From Apoda limacodes (lineage: Eukaryota; Arthropoda; Insecta; Lepidoptera; Limacodidae): a DNA stretch of 64,000 bases. Each line of letters starts with the position of its first letter. Within the stretch, counting starts at the first letter, position 1. The stretch is taken from contig OX291558.1 of assembly GCA_946406115.1 (NCBI GenBank), forward strand, positions 17,538,205-17,602,204, written 5' to 3'. Positions 52,801 through 63,470 of the stretch are shown piece by piece. Made by a program: the position numbers and the translations under genes. The notes beneath the pieces are model-generated. The model made no database searches and was not told the origin of the DNA. It saw nothing but the letters and a program-made list of their open reading frames with translations.

Positions 52801-53310
52801 AAGAATATGGCTCACCACAGTACGCAATCTATACTGACAAGATCAAACGTCTTCAAAAGAAATTCATAAGAAATATTAATTTTAAATTTAAAAGACGTCA
52901 TAATTCTTAAATCAAGCATTACAAACTTCTATCTCTTGCTAGTCGACGAGAAATGTTAGACATGTGTTTCTTGTATGATATTACGCGAGGTTATATCGAC
53001 TGTAGCGAACTAGTATCTAAAGTTAGTTTATGTACGCCAAAAACTCCGTACTAGGAACACCCGCGTGTTTAGTGTACATCATCACCACACCACACGTAAT
53101 TACGGCATTAACGCAGTTATGACTCGTCTACCCCTCTGCTATAACAAAAAATTTATAGATATTTTCTTTTTTATCTAAAAATGTCTTTAGAACTTTAAGG
53201 CATCCCTGTAGCCATATCCTTGTCATTATTGTTATTATTTTTAAGTTTCACCAACTTATGTTCTTAAGTAAGTTTAGTACAATAAATATCTATTTCTATA
53301 CTACAATGTA
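49852..53310 (+). pseudogene. LINE-C, near full-length non-LTR retrotransposon with ORF1 and ORF2, inactivated
   Basis: ORF1 (49852-50480): a coiled-coil stretch (STCQGEIILLKKENVALRSE), then LSNIEIQCVPEHRSDNILS and, after a frameshift at about 50160, YKFVWVRGGRIYMRK, the usual end of CR1/jockey-type ORF1 proteins. ORF2 starts near 50930 with endonuclease words NFNGLRTKF and DILMFTETWLQ. The reverse transcriptase follows in pieces: SKGPGCDGVPAIFL and SNYRPISILATISKLFEI (51890-52140), NQHGFCKGRSTNSNL, YTDFEKAFDRVDHEI and SGVPQGSSI (52180-52480), then LLYADDKKVYMK near 52545. The palm aspartates are kept, but frameshifts near 51400, 52135 and 52490 and a deletion near 52695 make it dead. The thumb continues to about 53100. 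The end near 53310 is approximate. Confidence 0.82.
51778..51850. repeat. 33-bp tandem duplication inside LINE-C
   Basis: GGTGGTGGACATCGCAACCA, CATTGTTATGTCCAT is repeated immediately as GGTGGTGGACATCTCAACCA, CATTGTTATGTC. Confidence 0.85.
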
Positions 53311-53834
53311 ATATGTAATTACAAGCTACATGTCAATTGACTTGATATAACTAATACAATGACTTTGTAAATATTCGTATTCATCTGTCACCACTGCATT
53401 TTGTCATGTCGTGATACTCTGTTATTGGCTTAAGAGTACTAAATATTGATGCTGGCAGCTACATAACATATCGATATCAAATTGTCATTTTTTTTATCAG
53501 TTTCACTTTAAATTGTTTGTAGCTGGAAGCATACTAAAATATAATCTTGTGTGTAATATAATAAGCTGTGGAGATTCCTAATAAATAAAATACAGACATC
53601 ATAAAATAAAATAAAATACAGAATTATCTCTTACATTATTATTGCACACTTATGTTTTACTTGTGAAATAATAAGTTTAAAAAAATACATCCATGTGCAT
53701 ATTATGACACTACCAAGTAAATCAAAACTTAATCAAAAATTAGATAATTTCGTACAATTTGGCAACAACTAAAGTGTCACAAGAGGTTCAAGTTAAGAAA
53801 AATTTCAAAAATCGGTATATTTTGTAGTTGAATT
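53311..53834. other. No feature recognised
   Basis: AT-rich; short AAATA runs near 53580-53630. Confidence 0.4.
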
Positions 53835-54190
53835 ACATCCTATCTAGACTATAAATGTGAAAGTTTGCATGTTTGGCTGTTTTTTGGCTGCTTTAATCAT
53901 GCTTCAACTACTGGACGGATCGGGATATAACTTGGCATTAGGCTACTTTTTATCCCAAAAAATTCAAAAGTTCCCGCGGGAATAACTATAACCGAGCTTA
54001 AACGAACTATAGCTGGTGTAACAAGCGTCCATAGGTCACGGCGACAGCTTACCATCAGGCGGACCGTGTGCTTGTTTGCCACTGTGAAATAAAAAAGAAG
54101 CTACACCTAACTTAATTAGTATAATTAAGGAGTTCCACGCCGATAACCGAATTTAAGGCGGGCGGAGCCGCTTTCAAAATCTAGTAAAAA
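53835..54190 (-). repeat. Repeat G, complete copy with LINE-A scrap inside
   Basis: Left end ATCCTATCTAGACTATAAAT and GTGAAAGTTTGCATG; ACTTTTTATCCCAAAAAATT and GTTCCCGCGGGAATAACTAT in the middle; right end GCGGGCGGAGCCGCTTTCAA and AATCTAG. The segment at about 54008-54098 is LINE-A tail sequence that is absent from the copy at 18110-18440. Confidence 0.8.
54008..54098 (+). repeat. LINE-A tail fragment nested in repeat G
   Basis: GTCCATAGGTCACGGCGACA, ATCAGGCGGACCGTGTGCTT and GTTTGCCACTGTGAAATAAAA. A clear target duplication was not found. Confidence 0.75.
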
Positions 54191-54479
54191 ATATTTTTGG
54201 TAGTTGCAGTTGGAGAAATTGACCGTAAAATTTCTATGTATTAGAGAACATTTTTTCAACTGTACAGTTAAGTTTTTCCTGTGATCCGATTTTGGTGGTA
54301 AACATTAAAAATATCTAAAATATTTCGAGACCTGATTTCTGTGATAAACAAATTATTAACATACAAGTCTCAAGTAAGATTCGCACTTGTCTGTTTTTGT
54401 ACTTCATCTCTTTTTCCAATACGATGAACTCATACTAAGGCCTCGGTATAAAGACAATAACACCATGGTAAGTATTATT

Positions 54480-55000
54480 CTTTAGCAATATTTCTAACGG
54501 AATGGGACCATTTATCCCTAAAGTTCCAAATATGTCATAAGGTAAGAAATATCGTGGCCCGATCTTGACTAATCCTGATAAATTTTGGCCCAGGGCGTCA
54601 CGGACGGAGATAATAAAAAGGATAGTACTCTGTTTGTTCTTATCTCGCCTTTGTTCACTTTATTTCCTTATGTTATATACGTAATAAAAATAAATAAGGT
54701 TATATTTTATTTTGATATCCATTGTTAATTTTTACGGTTCCGTACGCAAAGGTTAAAAAACGGGACCCTATTACTTAGACTCCGCTGTCCGTCCGTCCGT
54801 CCGTCCGTCTGTCTGTCACCACTCTGTATCTCATGAACCGTGATAGTTAGACAGTTGAAAATTTCGCAACAAATACTTAAAAACAGAATAAAATACATAT
54901 AAAGGTAGTTAAAATCTTTTCATCACACTTACGTGTAATGAATGTCAGTACGTGCAGGCAAAGCGGTTGCTAAGACCTTAATTACTCCCAACGGCCTTTT
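54480..55000. repeat. Unclassified module K, copy 3
   Basis: Part A (54620-54480, minus frame): ALGQNLSGLVKIGPRYF and INGPIPLEILLKN. Part B (54935-54995): SVRAGKAVAKTLITPNG on plus, PLGVIKVLATALPARTDI on minus. Between them lies a family F repeat (54727-54890), so the module was split by it. Confidence 0.5.
54727..54890 (+). repeat. Family F repeat, left part
   Basis: TTTTTACGGTTCCGTACGCA, CGGGACCCTATTACTTAGAC and a (GTCC)n run (54788-54815). Confidence 0.85.
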
Positions 55001-55222
55001 TAGGGTTCCGTACCCAAAGGGTAATTAGCGAAACTCTATTACTAAAGCTCCGCTGTCCGTCCGTCCGTCCATCCGTACCGTTGAAATTTTCACAGAAGAT
55101 GTATTTCTGTTGCCGCTATAACAACAAATAATAAAAAAAAGAAAAAAAGTATATGGGAGCTCCCATACAACAATCGTGATTTTTCTGTTTGATATTGATA
55201 ACGGCACTTGCCCAGTTTTTTA
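54991..55222 (+). repeat. Family F repeat, shortened copy
   Basis: TTTTTAGGGTTCCGTACCCA, (GTCC)n near 55057-55070, TGAAATTTTCACAGAAGATG, and the end ACGGCACTTGCCCAGTTTTT. Confidence 0.85.
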
Positions 55223-55345
55223 TATTGTACCACTAAGGTATCATCAATCGTCCATTTAATGATATACGGTTACTGTACCCTATGGACGCTTGCAACATGT
55301 CGGAGCATTACTCGCGAGTTGCCCACTCTTTAAAAATCTAATTAC
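55222..55345 (-). repeat. LINE-A tail fragment
   Basis: TGTACCACTAAGGTATCATC, CCTATGGACGCTTGCAACAT and GCATTACTCGCGAGTTGCCC. It joins directly to the preceding family F repeat. Confidence 0.85.
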
Positions 55346-55484
55346 TTACTCCTTTTTTTGAGGTACTAATAAAATATTTAAAGCAATCCTACTCAGATAA
55401 ATTATATCATTAGATTTGAGATGCTTGATGGTGGCGCTCCAACTAAAGTACGAAAGCAAGCGTGTTAAACTATTAGCAGTGCCG

Positions 55485-55665
55485 TAGCCAGGGATACAAG
55501 ACTATCTTAGGCGAGGGTGATTTGATTATAGTCCATCACGCCCAATGCAGATTGTGGACCGCACATACCTTTATTTTGACGTATGCGAGTTTTATCGAGC
55601 CATTCTCAAACGTTCCCGACCTAAAACGCGAGGCAGACACCGAGACATAGTCTACCACCGACTGA
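55485..55665 (-). repeat. Second copy of the tRNA-like SINE seen at 43150
   Basis: GGCGAGGGTGATTTGATTAT, GTGGACCGCACATACC and TTTTGACGTATGCGAGTTTT match that copy. The head (CGAGACATAGTCTACCACCG) is more diverged. Confidence 0.65.
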
Positions 55666-56031
55666 ATTTGCCGTGGTTATATATGAATAGCCTTTTGAAT
55701 GAGATTTTATCAAAAACACAAAATGAAAGTTTACAGAAAAAAATTTGAATGGCTGAACAATTTCATAATATTTGCCCATCTCTACTTTTGACTCTGAATT
55801 GTCAATGACGTGTTAGGTTGTGATTTTTACTTATTTACTAATTTGTAATGATTACTAATAATTGCAATATTTGCAACCTCTATATGTTTATTGAAAAGGA
55901 GTCAAACAATAACTCTTTAAAAATAGGCATATTACGGGGAATCCTGGAAACTGACTTGTTGTTGGTTTTTATTTCACGTAGGTACATATTATAACAACTT
56001 GTTGTTCCTCAAGAATTGTCTGCTTCAAGAG
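55666..56031. other. No feature recognised
   Basis: AT-rich spacer before the minisatellite. Confidence 0.4.
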
Positions 56032-56247
56032 CAAACTACTACTAAATATAACCGCTTTGCATCATTTTACTTTGTCAAACTACTACCAAATATAACCGCT
56101 TTGCATCATTTTACTTTGTCAAACTACTACTAAATATAACCGCTTTGCATCATTTTACTTTGTCAAACTACTACTAAATATAACCGCTTTGCATCATTTT
56201 ACTTTGTCAAACTACTACTAAATATAACCGCTTTGTATCATTTTAAC
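56032..56247. repeat. Minisatellite, 44-bp unit, 4.9 copies
   Basis: Units start at 56032, 56076, 56120, 56164 and 56208. Each begins CAAACTACTAC(T/C)AAATATA and continues ACCGCTTTGCATCATTTTAC, TTTGT. Only a few single-base changes separate the copies, so expansion is recent. Confidence 0.95.
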
Positions 56248-56516
56248 TTAAAAAAGCGCAGCCCGGGAAATAATAAGTTTCACTGACGAGAGCATACTAC
56301 GAACAACATAAACGAAAGTATTAAAGAAGTTTGCTATTAGGAATTTGGCTATAGTTATCCGTGATGGAGTTACAATATATACTATAAATCAGACGCACTC
56401 ACAATTCTCAAAAACCTTCGAATTTCTTATATTAGTACGATTTCGGTGTTTTTAGATGCCATTTCAGACTTTATAGCTTTACCAAGACACATTCAAAATT
56501 CGAATGCCAAAATCAT

Positions 56517-56755
56517 CTTTTTAGGGTTCCGTACCCAAAGGGTAAAAAACGGGACCCTATTACTAAGACTCCGGTGTCCGTCCGTCCGTCCGTCTGTCTG
56601 TCTGTCACCAGGCTGTATCTCATCATCTCACCGTGATAAACAGTTCAAATTTTCACAAATGATGTATTTCTTTTGCCGCTATAACAACAAATACAAAAAA
56701 AAAGAGAATAAAATAAATACTTAAGGGGGCTCCCATACCACAAACGTGATTTTTT
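56517..56755 (+). repeat. Family F repeat, left two thirds
   Basis: CTTTTTAGGGTTCCGTACCC, CGGGACCCTATTACTAAGAC, a (GTCC/GTCT)n run at 56577-56605, and GGGGGCTCCCATACCACAAA. The right end is replaced by a repeat G end (GACGCGGACGGAGTCACAGG). Confidence 0.85.
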
Positions 56756-57569
56756 TTGACGCGGACGGAGTCACAGGCAAGAGTTAGGTACTAACTAACT
56801 AAATAAGGTAACCCGACCAAATTTATTTCGTTTGTAAACTATCTAACTTTGTAGTTTGTATTAGTTAGGAGAAGGGTTAGGTTTCAATTAACATTATTCC
56901 AATTTGTAGACTGTTTGTGATTTTAGGTCTGGCATTTATGCACGGTCACATAAATAAGTTTTAGTGTTCATTTACATACAAAATTACTTGTAAGTATTTT
57001 AATCTGAAACCAAGAATTTATTAAATGTTGAAAGCATACTTATCGCTACTTGACCGCTAACTTAGTTAGCATTACATATGATAGTACTAATGCCTATTTG
57101 TCAAACTGAACTATACACTAGACCCTTTTCCCCCTTGCATTGTTAAGAAATCCGGATTATTGAATGCCTGTAGAAAAATTAACTTTTTCACAGTAAAAAT
57201 GTTAATTTGTATCAAATTAATGAAATTAAATTTATTTATTAAATAATATAATAATTTTTAAATCAATGTTTATTTAATATGTAATTATTTGCCAAGTATA
57301 TGATTCCCCGCTCTTTCATCTCTTAATTCTGCAGTTCACTGTCAAACTGTCGGACTATAGAACAAGAATAGCTGATTCAGACTGTATCAAAAAAGCCGGC
57401 ATTTTGGCTGTGTCGGTTAAGCGAGAGCCCGATAAACGAGCGCTTGTTGTGCGAACTATTTATTAGCAAGATATTTTTGTGTCTTTATGATAGTTTAATT
57501 AGTAACCTCAACTTTATCTTTATTTCCTAGACATAGTGATTACTTTCCTTAGTCCCCAAAACAGTGTCA
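56756..57569. other. No feature recognised
   Basis: AT-rich, without coding or repeat signal that I can assign. Confidence 0.4.
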
Positions 57570-58375
57570 TAGGCCTTTCCTAAGAGGAGGCTTGGGCCGT
57601 AGTTTACCGCTCAGGTACAGTGCGAATTGGCAGCCATTATCGAGCTATTTTTTTTTTCTAAGCTGACTATGCAGTTGGCTGTTGCAGCCATTACTGCTTC
57701 ACCGGACTTTTGGGGCGAGACTCTGAAGGAGCCTCAGCCCATATAGCGCCCAACGCTCAAGGGCTCCCCGCGGGGGAAGCCTCGGCTTGGGTTGTCGCTC
57801 TCGGGGGCGTCCCTTTGACCGGCGTGAGTCTCGAACCCGAAGGTGAGTCACCGCCAGGAGGGGAGTTCCCCGTTACGCGGGTACGATTGCGATTGAGTGG
57901 GGGCGAGAAGCGCCCCGGCACTCTTTGATACCTAGTGTATCCTTGTGGGCGCCGACGAACCCGGGGACGTCGGCGTCGTGTTTGGAGGGAGGCCCTATTC
58001 GGGGAGGTCGTAGAGACTAATCTCGCTATCCGGACAGCGAGATCGTCATCTGGGGACGTTAGTACGTGCCGAGGCCGCCTAACAATAGTTTTACGACCGT
58101 GACCGGGTCGATCGGGGGGACGGATCGAGCTAGTAGCGACATTACTGATAGATATTTTAAGCCGCCTTTACTATGAGGCCTCTTGGCTTAAAGAATGCTG
58201 TTATATAACAATAGCCAGGTTAGTTTGACGTTCTCCGCAGCACGGAGGAGCTCAAAAAATGTACAACTAGGCGGTCACCCATCTAAGTAATGACCACGGT
58301 CGTCGCTACTTAACTTTTCATATCGTTTTCGATAGACGCATATCACGGCGACAAGCTCCACGAAATAGTGATAAG
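57570..58375 (-). repeat. 5S-rRNA-derived SINE, split by the GC-rich SINE
   Basis: The tail part at 57570-57647 has GGAGGCTTGGGCCGTAGTTT and CAGTGCGAATTGGCAG. The head part at 58133-58375 has, on the minus strand near 58335-58265, AAGTTAAGTAGCGACGACCG, TGGTCATTACTTAGATGGG and TGACCGCCTAGTTGTAC (5S-like). The two parts are continuous once 57648-58123 and one target copy are removed. Confidence 0.8.
57648..58123 (-). mobile_element. GC-rich SINE, longest copy, nested in a 5S SINE
   Basis: 476 bp; the A tail is the T run at 57648-57657. Flanked by ATCGAGCTA at 57639-57647 and 58124-58132. It is collinear with the 421-bp copy at 15542-15962, including GCGCTTCTCGCCCCCACTCA and AGCGAGATTAGT on the minus strand. 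GGGTTCGAGACTC inside is B-box-like. The open frame on the plus strand here is a chance effect of high GC. Confidence 0.88.
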
Positions 58376-59407
58376 TAAGGTTAAAACGATCTAAAAAAAT
58401 TGGACAGTTTATCTTCCCCTTGCTTTTATTTAAAATAGTCAGAATTAAAAACTTCTTTCCTTTTATAAGTTGGTTCCAAATATAAAACTGGCTTTTTTTT
58501 TTGCTATTTTATATAATTTTTATATATTTGATATAAATTAGTTCAAAATGGACTATGGTACAAATCGCCCTTTGAGGCTGATGGCGCACAGTCGGAACGT
58601 AAAAAAAAAGTTATATTTTAATTTTACTTATATTTTCTACGTTGTCAGAAAGAAAGCAGGTAAAGCAATCTTCATTTTACTCGCCAGCTAAACTAAAGGT
58701 ACGAAAATACCTAGATATATTTTTTTGACATTACTAAATTGGTTTTTTGTCGATCGAATGTGAACAAACATTTGCAATAAACATCCCATTTTATGGCTAA
58801 TAAATTTCAATAAAGACTCTCAATAAAATATCCTAATAGTCAAAGTGGAAAAAAGAACAGTAATAGAATATTTATGTAATGAAGTTAACAATTCGGTTTC
58901 CATTAAACAAAAATCAAAATGATGTTCAAATAAAGCCAGGTTTCTTGCTCGTGTTTCGCCGAAACATCACACAAAAAGATCTACACAAAACATATTTTGT
59001 TTAATGCGCGTTGTTGTTTGTAATTTTTAAAAACTTTTACTGTCAATGATTTAAAACGTAGAAGACGTATATTCAATTTTATAAATAGTAGATTTAGTAG
59101 ATTCGGTTTCAACAAGGAGAAGACAGTTGATTACCATAGATCATATATACGAACGAAATGAATGATTGTGCCCTGCCCTCTACCCTCGCAGGGTTAAATA
59201 TTTAGATGTTTTCCGTTGAGCGTGGAAAGCAAAAATATTGTTTCCCCCAACAAAAACAGAGATTTAACACAAAAGTGTGTAGCCAAACAATGTTTTTGTA
59301 ATGTTTCTGCGAAACACGAGCAGAAGATCCTGCTATAGGGTATCAAATGAGTTTAATGCTCAAACACTATTAAACTGTTTTTTTAATCTTGCAAGTATTT
59401 ATATACT
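58376..59407. other. No gene recognised
   Basis: AT-rich. No assignable repeat; GCTCGTGTTTCGCCGAAACA near 58948 and its near-reverse CGAAACACGAGCAG near 59310 form a loose inverted pair. Confidence 0.4.
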
Positions 59408-60000
59408 ACTAGCTTTTGCACGCGGTTTCACCCGCGTTAAATTCGATTATCGGTGTAGGATTACAACAGAAAATTCCAAATCTTCTATCGTAGAAGTATT
59501 GAGGGGAAGCATTTCTTTAAATCCTTTTGATTTTAAGCTAGCGTTTTCGATGCTTTTTTAACTTCTATGTATAATGTGTCGTTTCTTAGTCACAAATTTC
59601 TCAATGATTGATGTTGTAGAATATGATAATAATGAAGTCGCATTCAATGCAGATAATGTTGTTATCATTGTCGTACATTCAATCTTTCCCGTTTAGACGG
59701 AGATCAGTGACACAATGACGCGCCATCAACCGGGGCAAATTGTGTTATGAAACCTTGCAGGGGGCCCCGTACTCGAACGTACACAAAAAATATCATTAAA
59801 ATCATCCCTGCCGTTTAGGAGATCAGTGATGCACCGACTGCAGCGCCACCTACCGGGTCCAATTGTGTTTTTAAACCTTACAAGGACCCACTTACACGTA
59901 CACAAAATATATCATTAACATCTTCCCTGCCGTTAAGGAGAAGATCAGTGACACACTGCAGCGCCACCTGTCGGGTCCAATTGTATCTTCAAACCATCCC
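59408..60000 (+). repeat. Repeat G variant with a triplicated segment
   Basis: Left end CTAGCTTTTGCACGCGGTTT. From about 59668, three units of roughly 120 bp follow (near 59668, 59791 and 59911), each with CC(C/T)GCCGTT(T/A)AGGAG, GATCAGTGA, GCGCCA(C/T)C and GG(G/T)(T/G)CCAATTGTG-like words. Confidence 0.7.
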
Positions 60001-60023
60001 ATTGAAATATTTAGGCAAATTTT

Positions 60024-61025
60024 TATTTATTTATTTTTATACCAAACAAACAAGCACACGGTCCGCCTGATGGTAAGCGATCACCGTGGCCTATGGGCGC
60101 TTGCAACACCAGGGGTATCACTCGCGCGTTGCCGACGCTTCAAAAATCCAATAACTGCTTTCCTGAAGAACCCCATACTGTAGTCCTTAAAGAAAACCTT
60201 GGCAGGGAGCTCATTCCACAACCCAAGCGTTCGCGGGAGAAAGATTCTCTGAAACCTCACTGTACGCGACCATTTCGGTTCTAAAGTATGAGAATGAATT
60301 CCCTGCCGATGGCGAGCTGTGTAATTGTAGAAAGTAGCCGTGGGCATCATTTCGAACAGTTCCTCAGAACACATCCCATTTGTACAAGCGGTAGAACACA
60401 CACAGGGAGGCAAAATCTCTCCTCAGAATTAAGGGATTGATACGGCATGTGAGTTTGGGATTGTCGACAATTCTCACAGCCTGTCGTTAAACCGAGTCAA
60501 AAGGTCCAAGCTGGTATCCGGGTGCACCTGCCCAGAGATAGCAGCAGTACTCCATATGGGGCCGAACCTGCGACTTATAAAGCAGCAACCTCTGCCCTGA
60601 CGTGAAGTACTGCCTCGCTCTGTTGAGTACACCTAGTTTTTTGGACGCCAGCTTCACCTTATCTTGTAAATGATCTCGGTACTGAACATCGCTGGAGATG
60701 TCGACACCAAGAATCCCAATGCTCTTGGAGATGGAGAGGGGATTGTTCTGGAATTGTGGCACTACAGTGAATGGGGTTTTCTTAGCGGTGAACGCGCAGA
60801 CTTGTGTCTTTGTAGGATTGAATCGGACCAAGTTTACCCGTCCCCAGTCAGAGACCTTGGACAGGGTGGTCTCGATTTGAGACACAAGTTCTCCGCGGTT
60901 TTCCTCCACAACGGAACGAGGGATGTTTGCACGACCAGTGTAATAAGTGTCCCCGGTACTGTCATCTGCATAGCAATGTATGTTGTTGATGGATAACATG
61001 TCATTGATATGCAGTAGAGAGAGCG
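60024..61025 (-). pseudogene. LINE-A copy, 5'-truncated behind YADD
   Basis: The tail starts TTTTATACCAAACAAACAAG and GGTCCGCCTGATGGTAAGCG. On the minus strand the frame enters at MLSINNIHCYADDSTGD and runs through the thumb (TKTQVCAFTAKKTPFTVVPQ, SQVRPHMEYCCYLWAGAPGY), with a stop near 60490, then continues to the 3' end. It is close to the 10726 copy in sequence. Confidence 0.88.
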
Positions 61026-61039
61026 TAAAGAGAGTAGTA

Positions 61040-61730
61040 GCGTCCTTTCCCGAGGCTCAGACTATCTCCATGCCAAATGTCTCCATGATAGAGTTACTTT
61101 CGCATTTATAATATTAGTATGGACTAGTATGGATGTCATACTTCTTCCATACCTTTAATGTTGGTAATACGGAAGTGTGTTTGTTGATTTGTCATTTTTA
61201 TCTCAGAAACTCAATACTCAACGTATCGATGTGAATTTTTGCATATAGAAGATAGTTTATGGGCCCAGAAATTACAAGCTATTTTTTTATAAAAAGAGAG
61301 TTCTAAGTATATAGCTTTGTAAGCGTGTAGAATTGCGGAGTACAGCTGGTCCGTAAATATAAAAGAAGATGATACTAAGTGACTGACTGATTTAATGACA
61401 TTTCAACGCACAGCCCAATCTGCTCGGTCTAGAAACTTGAAATTTGGCATATCGGTTGCTTACTTACTCCACTGAGAAGGGATTTTGCAAAATTCATTCC
61501 CTAGAGAGGTAAAATCCGGGTTGGAAGTTTTAATAAAAATACGAAAATTTAGAATCGAAATGCTACAAAAATAGTATTTTAGCCTTTAGGTGGAATACTA
61601 AGATTTCACCGTTTTTGAAAATACATTCCCCAGAGGGCAAAACAGCGGATAAAAAATCGTTTGAGAATTCCGATAACCATAAACAGTAAAAAATTCTACG
61701 CGGACGAAGTCGCGGAAAAATGCTAGTAAT
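61040..61730. repeat. Two repeat G-type fragments
   Basis: 61040-61130 ends TTCGCATTTATAATATTAGT. 61145-61730 begins with GGTAATACGGAAGTGTGTTT and ends ACGCGGACGAAGTCGCGGAA, AAATGCTAGTA. Between are words of a lepidopteran repeat (CTTGAAATTTGGCATATCGG). No gene. Confidence 0.6.
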
Positions 61731-62064
61731 TTATAAAACTGTAAAAGTCTACAGTTACATTATTTTTGATTTCAAAGTGATATCAGTAAGCATTGCATAA
61801 AATCATGTCGATATTTACAAATAATCTGTTCGTTTGCTTGTTTGGTGTAGGTACTTAATACACAACTTTCTAGCTAGATGGATTTTGAAGTGGCTCTCTC
61901 TATTTGCAGGAACGCACCTCTGTCTGTAAAGTTTCAAGTTGGGTAACTAAAGTTTCAACATGCGCATCTGAAAATAAAATATCAGCCCAAATTACATGTC
62001 AGATGTACTTTTACCTTACCTTTGTACTCAGCATGTGTATAAGTTACTGAAGAAGCACCGGCTT
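61731..62064. other. No feature recognised
   Basis: AT-rich spacer. Confidence 0.4.
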
Positions 62065-62345
62065 TTCCTTGAAGAAGGAGGCTTAAGCCATAGTCAACTG
62101 CGCTGGCCCTGTTGGTGGATGTTTGTCGAGCTAATGGCTTCACTAGGCCTGTGACTAACGACTGATGTTATAAGAAATCACAGCTAGGACTTATGGATTG
62201 ACGTCCCCTTCGGACGGGGAGCAGGAGCTCAGTGTATGTGCCAATGGACGGTCACCCATCCGGGTATCGAACACGCCCGACGTGCATAACTTCGCTTATC
62301 GTTTTCGATACAAGAATGCGACGGGGTCACGAGCTTTTCTGACAG
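62065..62345 (-). repeat. 5S-rRNA-derived SINE
   Basis: On the minus strand near 62310-62235: GATAAGCGAAGTTATGCACG, TCGGGCGTGTTCGATACCCG and GATGGGTGACCGTCC, in 5S order. The tail has GAGGCTTAAGCCATAGTCAA on the plus strand. Confidence 0.75.
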
Positions 62346-62699
62346 TAGAAGCTACCATTGGTATCGATAGTTTTTGCTAAAGTGTTAACAAAAGCTTTAT
62401 ATACTACTATCGAAAAATGAAGTTTAAGAAACTGTTGAGTAATGAAGTCATGTCAAAATAATCTGAACTGATGAAAAAGTCTGTATAGCACATTGTTTTA
62501 TTTTCTAATTTTCTAATTGCTATGAATTATATTTATAAGCAATTTTGTTCATTTAATAGCATATCATATGAAAATTACTAGCTAGACTGGACTAGCAAGA
62601 CATTAAAGTAAACAATTACAGGTTACCTGTAATAAAACCTTTACCTAAAACCTTAACTTAAAATAGTGAAAATGTCAGTACCTACTTACAAATAAACTT

Positions 62700-62880
62700 A
62701 AAACTTAAACATTTTTATTCAAATAAACTTTTTAACAGCACTTTCGAATCGTCAGTTTAATTATTAATTTTATTAACTTTTCCACCGGTTCGGAATGATT
62801 TTACTATCGACAAGAACCGGCAAAAACTCAGAATTTAATCTATTATATTTCTTTAACTTTATATAAAAAATAATACAATA
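62700..62880 (-). repeat. 3' end of a CR1/jockey-like LINE
   Basis: TTTTTATTCAAATAAACTTT, AGCACTTTCGAATCGTCAG, CCACCGGTTCGGAATGATTT and CGACAAGAACCGGCAAAAAC are the 3' UTR words of a LINE related to the one ending at 22279. Confidence 0.65.
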
Positions 62881-63194
62881 TCAATATGGTCCTACTCTAG
62901 GTAACAGCGTTAAGCTCTTACAAAGTTGATGATTACGTTAATGATAAAAATGTTTGAAATAATTCGAACTTACTTAATTGGGCGGCATTTGTAATATATT
63001 TTTTTAATTAAAACATCGATATTATGGTTGATCTATTATATTTTTTCAACTTCATATTAAAAATAATTTTTTTTATTTACTAAAATATACAATATTTTAA
63101 ATTTTAAAAAATGTTTCTAATGCCTCTTGTAAAACTATTAGTTAAGTTCTAATTCTTGCAAACATTTTTATCTTTCATGTATTTATCAATTTTG

Positions 63195-63470
63195 TTATAG
63201 TTCTTTTACGATTCCGTACCCAGATGGTGCTAACGGAGCCCTATTACTAAGACTACGCTGTCTCTCTGTCTGTTCGTCTGTCCGATCATTAAGAGGCTTT
63301 ACCTTTTAGACCGAAATAAGTAAAAGCCTGTTTTTTTCATAGAATATGTGTTATAATGGGATTATCTAACAAATACAAAAAATTCGTTGTTTGCTATATC
63401 GTTAAAACAGAAAGACATGCAAACTTCAAACTGGCCGTGAAAAATAGTGTGAACTCTAAAGGTTTTTTTG
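63195..63470 (+). repeat. Family F repeat, long-variant fragment
   Basis: ACGATTCCGTACCCAGATGG, GAGCCCTATTACTAAGACTA and CTGTCTCTCTGTCTGTTCGT at the left. The inner part (AGAATATGTGTTATAATGGG) is the reverse of 27830-27860. Confidence 0.7.

Noticed and set aside
56032..56247. CRISPR-like array from the regular 44-bp repeats
   Set aside because: The units are contiguous, without unique spacers, in a eukaryotic context; this is a minisatellite.
57710..57928. Open frame of 72 codons in GC-rich DNA
   Set aside because: Lies antisense within a SINE with target duplications; the frame is an effect of high GC.
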